In this document: positions 1-5,668 of the stretch, piece by piece | Layout of the letters: every line of letters begins with the position of its first letter | Position numbering within the stretch: the first letter of the stretch is position 1 | The notes under the pieces: model-generated | The model's database searches: none | The model's input: the letters and a program-made list of their open reading frames with translations, nothing else | What the model was told of the DNA's origin: nothing | Assembly (NCBI GenBank): GCA_903828025.1 | Contig: CAIKKO010000163.1 | Span: 1 to 5,668 of the forward strand | Direction of reading: 5' to 3' | DNA from: an uncultured Sphingomonadales bacterium | Lineage (GTDB): Bacteria > Pseudomonadota > Alphaproteobacteria > Sphingomonadales > Sphingomonadaceae | DNA length: 5,668 nucleotides | Position numbers and translations under genes: made by a program

Positions 1-736
1 AGTCTGCCGGTTGCGCGGCAACGCCCGCGGCCCAGTCCACATCGCGGCCCGCCACGTGCGGCACGTCCGCTCCGGTACGCTGGAGCACGATCACGGTATC
101 GACACCGGGGCCCTGGGTCAGCGCCTCGTCGACATTGGCTTTGAGCGGCACCTTGCGCCCGCCGCGCAGGCCCTCGTCGGCGGTGATGATCACGCGGCTG
201 TCGCAATCGGTGATGCGGCCGGCGAGCGCATCGGGCGAGAAGCCGGCGAACACGATCGAGTGGATCGCGCCAATCCGCGCGCAGGCGAGCATGGCGACGG
301 CGGCTTCGGGCACCATCGGCAAGTAGATCGTGACCCGCTCGCCGCGCGTGACACCGCGCGACCTCAGCAGGTTGGCGAAGCGGCAGACCTGCTCGTGCAA
401 CTCGCGGTAGGTGATGCGGCGGTCGGCCTCATCGGGCGAGTCGGGTTCCCACAGAATCGCGATCTGCTCGCCGCGCTCCGCGAGGTGCCGGTCGAGGCAA
501 TTGGCGGCGAGGTTGAGCGTGCCGTCCTCGAACCATTGGATGCCGAAATCGGCCTCGTGGAAGCTGGTGTTCTTGACCGTGGTGAAGGGCCGGATCCAGT
601 CGATCCGCTGCGCTTCCTCGCGCCAGAAGGCATCGGGCTCGGCGATCGAGCGAGCGTACATTTCCTGATAGCGGGCGGTGTCGATCAGGGCATTTTCAGC
701 CCACTCCGCTGGCACCGGATAGATCGCATCGCTCAT
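1..736 (-). CDS. acs: Acetyl-CoA synthetase, N-terminal part (cut by left edge)
   Basis: Acetyl-CoA synthetase activates acetate with ATP and CoA to acetyl-CoA in the cytoplasm, through an acetyl-AMP intermediate. The first 245 codons are present and the frame is open to the left edge. The ATG at 736 is preceded by an AAAGG ribosome site about seven bases upstream. Family signatures in order: WFEDGTLNLAANCLDRHL (about residues 68-85), ITYRELHEQVCRFAN (108-122), a stretch ending YLPMVPEAAVAMLACARIGAIHS (138-160), GFSPDALAGRI (165-175), ITADEGLRGGR (184-194) and VPLKANVDEAL (196-206). The arginines at 191 and 194 fall where Salmonella Acs has CoA-contacting arginines (family knowledge). The P-loop-like YTSGSTGKPKG motif, catalytic core and C-terminal lysine lie outside the window. 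Residue 164 is Ala in VFAGFSP, where many relatives have Gly. Propionyl-CoA synthetase is a less likely alternative. The gene has its own candidate promoter and need not belong to the upstream operon. Confidence 0.93.
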   Translation of the reverse strand, partial: MSDAIYPVPAEWAENALIDTARYQEMYARSIAEPDAFWREEAQRIDWIRPFTTVKNTSFHEADFGIQWFEDGTLNLAANCLDRHLAERGEQIAILWEPDSPDEADRRITYRELHEQVCRFANLLRSRGVTRGERVTIYLPMVPEAAVAMLACARIGAIHSIVFAGFSPDALAGRITDCDSRVIITADEGLRGGRKVPLKANVDEALTQGPGVDTVIVLQRTGADVPHVAGRDVDWAAGVAAQPAD

Positions 737-802
737 GTCAGGCCTTTCTTGTGCGCTCAGATCGCGGACGCCCGCAGCCGCAGCGCGTGTGTCCTGTGCA
801 GC

Positions 803-833
803 GGTATAAGACCTCTCAGACGCGATTTGCCAA
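803..833 (-). promoter_or_regulatory. Candidate acs promoter in the 737-839 gap
   Basis: On the minus strand TTGGCA (828-833, five of six matches to the -35 consensus) is followed after 18-19 bases by TTATAC/TATACC (803-809) as a possible -10. Transcription would start near 796, giving an acs leader of about 60 bases. The 103-bp gap between the SDR stop and acs holds nothing else I can support, and there is no hairpin plus T-run that would be a terminator. Transcription from the upstream operon could therefore also read into acs. Confidence 0.4.
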
Positions 834-839
834 GCCCTT

Positions 840-1673
840 TCAGGTTGGTGTGATCGCCGCCCGTTTAAGCCCGCGTGCTGCGAGGAACCGCTCAAGGCCG
901 CGCTCACCGCTCTTCATCAGGCTCGGCAGCACATACCGCTGCAAGGCCGGGAACGCCCCCAAGATCCGGGCGGTGATCGCGTCTCCGGTGGGCAGCATGG
1001 TCTCCAGCTTTCCGCGATCGATCGCCCGCATCGCCGCAGCGACAACTTGCGCCGGGCTGAGCACGTCCTTGTTCAGGAAGTTCAGCGGTGAACCGCCGTG
1101 AGTCGCTTCATGTCGCAGCATCGGTGTATCGACTGCGCCCGGCAGCACGCTGCACACTTTGATCCCATGGGGAGCCAGTTCCTGGCTTGCGGCAATCAGG
1201 AAGCCGCGCAGCCCGAACTTGCTGGCGTTGTAAGCCGCGCCGCCTGGCAGCGATACCAGGCTGGCAATCGACAGGATCGAAAGGATGGTGCCGTGCCCTT
1301 GGGGCACCATGACCCGCGCCGCCGCTTGGGTCAGCAGCATCGGCGCAACCAGATTGATCGCGATATGGCGGTTGAGCACCGCTGCCGGAAGGTCGATCAC
1401 CGCGCCCGGCTCGACGATCCCGGCATTGTTGACCAGCAGGGTGAGCCGGGGTTCCGCCGCGATGACGGCGCAGAGCCTTTCGCAATCCTCGGCCAGAGTC
1501 AGATCGGCTACGATCATGCGCGTTTTTCCGCCAAGCGCGGCCGCCTGCGCAGCGAGCTTTTCAGGGTTCGATCCGGTAAGGATCAGATCATGGCCGCGCG
1601 CGAGCAGCGCCTCGCACAAGGCCGTGCCGATCCCCCCGGCGCTGCCGGTGACAAGCGCTGTTCCGCGCATCAT
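840..1673 (-). CDS. Short-chain dehydrogenase/reductase (SDR), classical type
   Basis: This is a 277-residue NAD(P)-dependent oxidoreductase of the classical SDR family, which interconverts alcohols and carbonyls; the substrate is not predictable. The Rossmann cofactor motif TGSAGGIG is at residues 9-16, the NNAG motif at 82-85, and the catalytic set is N107, S135, Y148 and K152 (YNASK). The PGAVDTP segment typical of the nicotinamide-binding loop follows. The roughly 80-residue C-terminal tail is longer than in minimal SDRs, and its AAMRAIDRGKLETMLP part resembles SDRs with a DHRS7-like extension. The frame stays open upstream to 2093, but the first Met of MMRGTALVTG at 1673 is the natural start: it sits just before the first Rossmann strand, has an AAGGG ribosome site about six bases upstream, and overlaps the stop of the oxidoreductase gene as ATGA. 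That overlap suggests translational coupling. It is the last gene of the minus-strand operon. Confidence 0.88.
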   Translation of the reverse strand: MMRGTALVTGSAGGIGTALCEALLARGHDLILTGSNPEKLAAQAAALGGKTRMIVADLTLAEDCERLCAVIAAEPRLTLLVNNAGIVEPGAVIDLPAAVLNRHIAINLVAPMLLTQAAARVMVPQGHGTILSILSIASLVSLPGGAAYNASKFGLRGFLIAASQELAPHGIKVCSVLPGAVDTPMLRHEATHGGSPLNFLNKDVLSPAQVVAAAMRAIDRGKLETMLPTGDAITARILGAFPALQRYVLPSLMKSGERGLERFLAARGLKRAAITPT

Positions 1674-3002
1674 GCCGACCCTTTCTGAAGATCGGCATCG
1701 ACGCGGTTGTCGATCCGGTCGAGCATGGCGGTGATGCCCTTGAGCACCAGCCAGCGCAGCGGTTCGGGGGGCAAGGGGAACAGGCGGCGGCGGAACAGAT
1801 CGACTTCGGCGTTGGGGCGGCCGAGCACCTGATCGGCGAGCATCGGTCCGGCATAGGTGCCCTGCGCGATGCCGTGGCCGTTGTAGCCGATGCCGTGGAA
1901 CACCGTACCGCGCGCGTTGGCCTGGTGGAGCGGCAGGAAATCGAGCGTGAGCCCGATCCAGCCGCCCCAGAACGATTCGATGCCGACATCGGGCAACTCG
2001 GGAAAGCGCTGCGCGAACAGCGCGCGCCACTGCGCGAAGACTTCGGGCAAATGGCCGGTGGTGAGCGTGCTGCCATAGCCATATTGCACCCACTTCGAGC
2101 CGCCGGAGATGCGGCCATCGGCTTGCGGGCGGTAGTTTTCCATCGCCTCATGCGCGGTGTAGAGCGCCTCGCGCCCGTCCCAGCCGATGCGCTGCCACTG
2201 CGCGGCGGTGAGCGGCGCGGTGCGAAACAGGGTCACGCGCACGGGGAAAACCTTGCTGCGCATGCGGCCCAGCGTGGCGGGGGTATAGGCATTGGTCGCC
2301 ACGACGAGCTTTTCGGCGGTGACCGAGCCGGTGGCGGTGCGGACCACGATGGGGGACGCCGCATCCTCGATGGCCGTCACGGCGCTATCCTCGAAGATCC
2401 GCACCCCGGCATCGAGCGCGGCCTGGCGCAGCGCGAGGACATATTTGCCCGGATGGAGGTGCCCGCCAGACTGCTCGATCACGCCGAAGCGGACGTGCGA
2501 TGGCAGATTGCGGCGGCGAACTTCCGCTTCATCGAGAAACGCGACGCTGACGCCCAGCCGGGCGGCGAGGTCTGCCCCCCTCGGCGAGCGGCTTGCGATG
2601 GCGCGGGTGGAGGCCGGTGATGATGTTGCCGGTCGGCCGGTATTCGCAATCGACGCCGAGCCGGGTGATCATGGCTTCGGTATAGTGGACCGCGCGATCG
2701 GCGAAGCGGGCGTATTCCGCTGCGCGGTCCTTGCCGACATATTTGACGAGGGTCGGGAAATCCTTGCCGATCGTGGGCGTGAGATGCCCGGCGTTGCGCC
2801 CGCTGGCGCCGTAGCCGCAATGGTCGCGTTCGATCAGCGCAACATCGACCCCGGCTTCGCGCAGCGACAGCGCGGTGCTGAGCCCGGTGAAGCCGCCGCC
2901 CACGATCACCACATCGGCTCTGACCGCGCCAGCCAGCGGCGGCTGGCGCTCCACGCCGTCGGCGATCCACGGGCTCGTCTCGAAAAATTCCGGCATTGCC
3001 AT
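1670..3002 (-). pseudogene. FAD-dependent amine oxidoreductase (PuuB/DadA-like), frameshifted
   Basis: This is a DAO-superfamily flavoenzyme; relatives such as gamma-glutamylputrescine oxidase PuuB and D-amino-acid dehydrogenase DadA oxidise C-N bonds to imines that hydrolyse to carbonyls. Start is ATG 3002 with AAAGGG about eight bases upstream. In the first frame come the FAD-binding GGGFTG (residues 35-40), the ribose-binding E58 and the family motif GASGRN (65-70), then DCEYRPTGN (118-126). That frame then runs into a stop at 2529, giving a 157-residue product. The rest continues one frame over: ADLAARLG, SGGHLHP (about 178-184), a second FAD-contact region VVATNAY, FWGGWIGLTLDFLP and GIGYNGHGIAQGTY near the C-terminus, stopping at 1670. 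Removing one G from the G6 run at 2575-2580 joins the halves into 443 residues, close to PuuB (about 426), with spacing across the joint nearly equal to PuuB as I recall it. No other lesion is visible, so this is either a recent mutation or a sequence error. The exact substrate is unknown. Confidence 0.85.
2575..2580 (-). repeat. G6 homopolymer at the frameshift in the oxidoreductase gene
   Basis: The minus strand reads GCC GAG GGG GGC AGA in the N-terminal frame, whereas the conserved C-terminal frame needs GCC GAG GGG GCA GAC. One G too many in the run of six accounts exactly for the change of frame. A tRNA reading GGG could slip forward by one base here, or polymerase could slip, but nothing in the window proves either. 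Confidence 0.8.
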
Positions 3003-3054
3003 GCGTGCGCCCTTTTGCAGTGTGGAGCTTATCCTTGCGGGATGGGGCTGGGGA

Positions 3055-4350
3055 TCAATGCTCCCCCGCCAGCGCGCCGAGCATCATCATCACGACAGGG
3101 TGGGGTTCGAGGGTGGCACGCTGCGCGCGCAAGGCTCCCAGTGCGTCGTCCGCCGCTTCCAGCGCGAAGGCGATGTCGGCCTCGGTCATCGCGGCGCAGA
3201 AGAACATGTTGTGCCAGGGATGCACATAGACGCCGCGCCGCAGCATCGCCTCACCCCATGCGAAACCGACGCGGAAATCGGGATCGTCCTCGAACAGGAT
3301 CTGCGGCATCTGCACCGGCCCGGTCTGGCGCAGCGCGAAGCCGTGCTTGGCCGCCAGCGCATCGAGGCCTGCGCGCCACTGGGAGCCGAGCCGGACGGAC
3401 TGTTCGAGATAGTCGCTCTCACGCAGGATCTTCAGCGTTTCGACCCCGGCGGCCATCGGCACCGCCGCGAACCAGAACGATCCGGTCGCGTAAATCTGGC
3501 TCGCGCCTTCGCGGCAGCTATCCGACCCGAGCAGCGCGGAAATCGGGTGGCCGTTGGCGAAGGACTTGCCCCAGCAGCTCAGATCGGGGCGCACGCCGAC
3601 CAGTTCCCAGCTGCAATCGCGGATCAGGCGGAAGCCCGCTCGCACATCATCGACCACCAGCATCGCGCCGGTCTGGTCGCACAATTCGCGCACGCGCCGG
3701 GCATAAGCGGGATCGGGCAGGAACTGATCGACAAACGCATCGTGCTTGAACGGCGCGGCGAAAATCGCGGCAAGATCATCGCCCGCAGCAGCCACGGCGG
3801 CTTCGAGGCTGGCGATATCGTTGAACTGGTATTTGCTGATGAACGCGCGCTCTTCGGGCACAATCCCGCCTGGCATCGGCGTGCACCACGGTGCGGCACC
3901 ATGATAGGCACCCTCGGCCACGAGCACGCGGCGCTTGCCGGTCTGCGCGCGGGCGGTGGTCATTGCCATGGTCGTGGCATCGGTGCCGTTCTTGCAGAAC
4001 ATTGCCCAGTCCGCATGGCTGACCATGCCGACCAGCGCTTCGGCCAGATCGACGAAATGCGCCGAAGGCCCGGTCATCGTATCGCCCAGCGCGAGCTGCG
4101 CCACGGCCACATCGTTCACGCGGGCGTTGTTATAGCCCAGCAGGTTGGGGCCATAAGCGCACATGAAATCGAGATAGCGGTTGCCGTCGACGTCCCAGAT
4201 ATAGGCCCCTTCGGCGCGGCTGAAGAACTGCGGATAGCTGGCGGGCAGGAGCACGGTCGATTCGTGGCCGTACATCCCGCCGGGCACGACTTTCAGGGCG
4301 CGGGCGCGCAGGGCTTGGTCGGCCATGTTGCCGGTCATTGGGGTGGTCAT
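3055..4350 (-). CDS. Class III PLP-dependent aminotransferase, FumI-like
   Basis: This is a 431-residue fold-type I, class III aminotransferase that would move an amino group from an amine substrate to a keto acid. ATG 4350 has AGGAG seven bases upstream, 18 bp after the TetR stop. Features: VPGGMYGHEST (22-32), WDVDGNRYLDF (52-62), GDTMTGPS (89-96), phosphate-binding NGTDAT (121-126), YHGA (149-152), the cofactor aspartate D234 in VVDDVRAGFR (232-241) and the Schiff-base lysine K262 in SCWGKSFANGHP (258-269). The fold and order match glutamate-1-semialdehyde aminomutase (HemL). But SGTEA is replaced by NGTDA, DEVMTGFR by DDVRAGFR, and the lysine loop differs, so HemL function is unlikely. 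From memory, MYGHEST, CAYGPNLLGY, GDTMTGPS, HADWAMFCKNG and DLSCWGK are shared with FumI, which deaminates hydrolysed fumonisin B1 using pyruvate. Substrate here is unknown; a primary amine is the best guess, given the amine oxidoreductase and TonB receptor nearby. Confidence 0.87.
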   Translation of the reverse strand: MTTPMTGNMADQALRARALKVVPGGMYGHESTVLLPASYPQFFSRAEGAYIWDVDGNRYLDFMCAYGPNLLGYNNARVNDVAVAQLALGDTMTGPSAHFVDLAEALVGMVSHADWAMFCKNGTDATTMAMTTARAQTGKRRVLVAEGAYHGAAPWCTPMPGGIVPEERAFISKYQFNDIASLEAAVAAAGDDLAAIFAAPFKHDAFVDQFLPDPAYARRVRELCDQTGAMLVVDDVRAGFRLIRDCSWELVGVRPDLSCWGKSFANGHPISALLGSDSCREGASQIYATGSFWFAAVPMAAGVETLKILRESDYLEQSVRLGSQWRAGLDALAAKHGFALRQTGPVQMPQILFEDDPDFRVGFAWGEAMLRRGVYVHPWHNMFFCAAMTEADIAFALEAADDALGALRAQRATLEPHPVVMMMLGALAGEH

Positions 4351-4368
4351 CAGGCTCTCCTGTTTGGC

Positions 4369-5046
4369 TCAAGCGGCTTGTTCGGCGGGCATGCGCAGCC
4401 CAAGATATTCGGGCAGAAAGGTGCGGGCATAGGCCTCTCGCGCGCGGCGGGCCTGCTCCTCATAGGCATCGGTGATCGTGCCGTGGCGGTGGACCGAAAG
4501 CGTCCAGATCGCATCGTTGATCACAAGCAGTTCGGTGAAGCGCTCGACCAGTTCGGGGCTCTCTGCCATCTCGAACAGGCTGCACAATTCGGTGACGCTG
4601 CGCTCGGCGATCACCCGGTCGTTTTCCAGATCGCGCGCGCGGATCGTGGCGGAAAGGCCCGAGCCGAGCAACAGGCGGCGCGCGGCAGGTTCGGCGTTGT
4701 AGTGATCGCGACCGATACCGAACCGCCATGCCATATGCTGCTGCCAGGTCTCGATCCCCGGCGGGAGCGGCGCATCGAGCAAAGCGATGAATTCCCGGGT
4801 ATACCGCTCCGCCAGCGCGACAAACACCTGCCCGGCATCGGGAAAGAAATGGTAGATTGAGGGCGGCGAGAGGCCGGCATCCTTGGCCAGCGTATAGATG
4901 CTGATCTGTTCGGGTTCGAGCGTTTCCAGAAGCCGCGCGGCCGAATCCAGTATCGCCTCGAACCGCTGCAGGCTGCGCTTCTGGCGCGGGCGGCGAATCG
5001 GATCGGCAGGGCCGGGCAGCGCGGGACGGGGAATGATCGTGACCAT
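4369..5046 (-). CDS. TetR/AcrR-family transcriptional regulator
   Basis: This is a 225-residue one-component regulator, probably a dimeric ligand-responsive repressor of this locus. After a basic N-terminal arm (RRPRQKRS, residues 18-25) comes the TetR-type DNA-binding domain: helix 1 FEAILDSAARLLE (29-41) and the helix-turn-helix ISIYTLAKDAGLSPPSIYHF with FFPDAGQVFVALAERY (about 48-82). The last part matches the usual SxxSxYxHFxxKxxLxxALxxRY pattern, with Asp-Ala in place of the common Ser-Lys. The remaining alpha-helical part is the ligand-binding and dimer domain and is too variable to name an effector. ATG 5046 is the only Met before the domain. The GGGG next to it is too close to serve as a normal ribosome site, which fits a leaderless transcript. 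It is the first gene of the minus-strand block and is divergent from the TonB-dependent receptor, so it probably controls both directions and itself. Confidence 0.88.
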   Translation of the reverse strand: MVTIIPRPALPGPADPIRRPRQKRSLQRFEAILDSAARLLETLEPEQISIYTLAKDAGLSPPSIYHFFPDAGQVFVALAERYTREFIALLDAPLPPGIETWQQHMAWRFGIGRDHYNAEPAARRLLLGSGLSATIRARDLENDRVIAERSVTELCSLFEMAESPELVERFTELLVINDAIWTLSVHRHGTITDAYEEQARRAREAYARTFLPEYLGLRMPAEQAA

Positions 5047-5052
5047 GCCCCA

Positions 5053-5080
5053 AGCGTAACCAAATTTTTGTCCGATTCAA
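5053..5080 (-). promoter_or_regulatory. Candidate promoter of the tetR-aminotransferase operon
   Basis: On the minus strand TTGAAT (5075-5080) and TACGCT (5053-5058) are 16 bases apart, with four and three matches to the -35 and -10 consensus. The hexamer ends six bases before the ATG at 5046, so transcription would start at or beside the start codon and yield a leaderless or nearly leaderless mRNA. The consensus match is modest. Confidence 0.3.
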
Positions 5081-5100
5081 CGGGGGTGCGCGAAAATTCG

Positions 5101-5110
5101 GATAATTATC
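5101..5110. promoter_or_regulatory. Palindrome GATAATTATC, candidate operator
   Basis: This is a perfect 10-bp inverted repeat in the middle of the divergent intergenic region, next to the TATAAT at 5113-5118. It is a reasonable binding site for a dimeric regulator, although perfect palindromes made of A and T also arise in promoter DNA by chance. Confidence 0.35.
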
Positions 5111-5112
5111 GC

Positions 5113-5118
5113 ATTATA
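5113..5118 (-). promoter_or_regulatory. Perfect TATAAT on the minus strand, alternative -10
   Basis: The minus strand reads TATAAT, a perfect -10 hexamer and rare in such G+C-rich DNA. At a 17-base spacing the -35 position reads GCATTT, which is poor, so activity may depend on an activator or on extended contacts. A start near 5106 would give the tetR operon a leader of about 60 bases. It competes with the promoter proposed at 5053-5080. Confidence 0.3.
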
Positions 5119-5121
5119 GCC

Positions 5122-5151
5122 TTGACGGTTTGCGCAAATGCGCGAAACTTT
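5122..5151 (+). promoter_or_regulatory. Candidate promoter of the TonB-dependent receptor gene
   Basis: TTGACG (5122-5127) matches five of six -35 positions. At 17-18 bases the -10 position reads AAACTT or AACTTT, which is weak, so only the -35 half is convincing. A start near 5157 would leave a leader of about 55 bases before the ATG at 5212. Confidence 0.3.
5129..5138. promoter_or_regulatory. Palindrome TTTGCGCAAA, candidate TetR operator
   Basis: This is a perfect 10-bp palindrome just downstream of a TTGACG hexamer (5122-5127) that could be the -35 of the receptor gene, so a bound protein would cover the spacer. It runs into TGCGCGAAA (5139-5147), which makes a longer imperfect inverted repeat over 5129-5147. 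The same TGCGCGAAA 9-mer recurs at 5087-5095, 52 bp away, close to five helical turns. The position suits repression by the neighbouring TetR protein; the assignment is inference. Confidence 0.4.
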
Positions 5152-5197
5152 GCCCATTGGGGAGATCGGCGCAATGCGGCCATGCGCGGCGCCTGGC

Positions 5198-5204
5198 AGG
5201 GGGA
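5198..5204 (+). promoter_or_regulatory. Ribosome binding site of the TonB-dependent receptor
   Basis: AGGGGGA ends seven bases before the ATG at 5212 and decides the start. An in-frame ATG at 5182 would add ten residues in front of the signal peptide, but it lacks a well-spaced site. Confidence 0.6.
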
Positions 5205-5211
5205 ACGGGCT

Positions 5212-5668
5212 ATGTTCGAAGCGAAGCAGCGGCGGATTGTCGGCATTCTACTGGCTGGCAGCATGGGCACTCTGGCCGCGCCCGCGCTGGCGGAAGAAGC
5301 GGCGGCGAAAGGTGATGGCGTGGCCGAGATCGTCGTCACCGCGCAGCGCCGCGCGCAGAATGTGCAGGACGTGCCGATCGCAATCAGCGCGATCAGCGGG
5401 GAGGCGCTGGCCGAAACCGGCATCCGCGATCCGCGCGATCTCATGCTGCTGGTGCCCAGCCTTTCGATGCAGGCGGGCACGGCGGCGTCGACCACTTCGC
5501 TGTTCATTCGCGGCGTTGGCATCGGCGATTTCAATTCGAACACCACTGGCGCGGTCGGCGTCTATGTCGACGATGTGTTCCTTGGCGCGAACGCGGGCAA
5601 GCTGTTCAACGTGTTCGACAGTGACGGGATCGAAGTGCTCAAGGGGCCGCAGGGCACGCTCTATGGCC
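5212..5668 (+). CDS. TonB-dependent outer-membrane receptor, N-terminal part (cut by right edge)
   Basis: This is a TonB-dependent receptor that would import a specific ligand through the outer membrane using energy passed from TonB-ExbB-ExbD. The 152 codons present give a signal peptide with basic start (KQRR, 5-8), hydrophobic core (9-23) and a likely cleavage site after PALA at residue 27. The TonB box EIVVTA follows at 39-44, then AQRRAQNVQDVP and the plug domain. Plug signatures are ISAISGEAL, the LFIRGVG segment, VGVYVDDVFLG and the closing IEVLKGPQGTLYG at 140-152. The barrel is beyond the edge. There is no N-terminal STN domain, so it is not of the FecA-type signalling class. Its layout resembles the sphingomonad receptors for organic substrates more than classical siderophore receptors, but the ligand cannot be read from the plug. 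It is divergent from the tetR operon, separated by 165 bp, and is a likely partner for uptake of the operon's substrate. Confidence 0.92.
   Translation, partial: MFEAKQRRIVGILLAGSMGTLAAPALAEEAAAKGDGVAEIVVTAQRRAQNVQDVPIAISAISGEALAETGIRDPRDLMLLVPSLSMQAGTAASTTSLFIRGVGIGDFNSNTTGAVGVYVDDVFLGANAGKLFNVFDSDGIEVLKGPQGTLYG

Noticed and set aside
737..839. Possible terminator between the SDR and acs
   Set aside because: Only a four-base-pair G+C stem (GCGG/CCGC around 768-780) is visible, and no T-run follows it.
11..853. A 280-codon open frame on the plus strand
   Set aside because: It is the antisense shadow of acs, which I translated codon by codon over 1-736 without a break.
1674..2093. Upstream extension of the SDR reading frame by 140 codons
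   Set aside because: This part overlaps the conserved C-terminal half of the oxidoreductase in another frame and reads as arginine- and proline-rich noise. The SDR domain begins right after the Met at 1673.
3003..3054. The 52-bp gap between the aminotransferase and the oxidoreductase as an internal promoter or small gene
   Set aside because: Apart from the AAAGGG ribosome site for the oxidoreductase I see no promoter pair, hairpin or reading frame.
2875..4860. A 661-codon open frame on the plus strand, plus another of 485 codons at 2292-3749
   Set aside because: Both lie antisense to the aminotransferase, oxidoreductase and tetR genes, whose motifs are unmistakable. The translations are rich in His, Gly, Ala and Arg with no recognisable domain, as expected for antisense frames in G+C-rich DNA.
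5182..5211. Earlier in-frame ATG for the TonB-dependent receptor
   Set aside because: The ribosome site AGGGGGA is placed for the ATG at 5212, and the extension MRGAWQGERA would weaken the signal peptide.
1..5668. CRISPR arrays, tRNA or rRNA genes, insertion sequences, attachment sites
   Set aside because: No spaced direct repeats, cloverleaf-like sequence, transposase motifs or terminal inverted repeats were found by eye; nearly all the sequence is accounted for by coding regions.

Overview
The window is dense, high-G+C coding sequence from what is most likely an alphaproteobacterium of the Sphingomonadales (Sphingopyxis, Novosphingobium or Erythrobacter type). The clues are strongly G/C-biased third codon positions, a TonB-dependent receptor whose N-terminus carries the EIVVTAQRRAQN-type TonB box common in sphingomonads, and tightly packed catabolic genes. 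The taxonomic call is inference from style; no rRNA or other marker is present.

Layout: (1) 1-736, minus strand: the first 245 residues of acetyl-CoA synthetase (acs), running off the left edge. (2) 737-839: a short gap with a plausible acs promoter. (3) 840-5046, minus strand: a four-gene block transcribed right to left, namely a TetR-family regulator, a class III PLP-dependent aminotransferase, a PuuB/DadA-like FAD-dependent amine oxidoreductase and a short-chain dehydrogenase/reductase (SDR). Spacings are 18 bp, 52 bp and a 4-bp ATGA overlap, so this is very probably one operon. (4) 5047-5211: a divergent regulatory region, A/T-rich for this genome, with two perfect 10-bp palindromes and a repeated 9-mer. 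(5) 5212-5668, plus strand: the signal peptide, TonB box and plug domain of a TonB-dependent receptor, running off the right edge.

How the parts may work together (inference): the receptor would bring an amine-containing compound across the outer membrane. The aminotransferase and the FAD oxidoreductase are both enzymes that turn amines into carbonyl compounds, and the SDR would interconvert carbonyl and alcohol. The TetR protein, encoded next to the divergent promoter region, is the obvious candidate regulator. The aminotransferase shares several distinctive motifs with FumI, the aminotransferase of the fumonisin-degradation cluster of Sphingopyxis, as I remember that sequence. This points to a primary amine on a long-chain or otherwise unusual substrate rather than to haem synthesis. 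The substrate cannot be determined from the window. acs seems to have its own promoter and may be only a neighbour.

The most important anomaly is in the FAD oxidoreductase: its reading frame is broken by one extra base in a run of six G (plus-strand C at 2575-2580). Removing one G restores a continuous 443-residue protein with all expected motifs. It may be a fresh pseudogene, a slippage site or a sequencing error; the window alone cannot decide. I found no RNA genes, CRISPR arrays, insertion sequences or convincing terminators.
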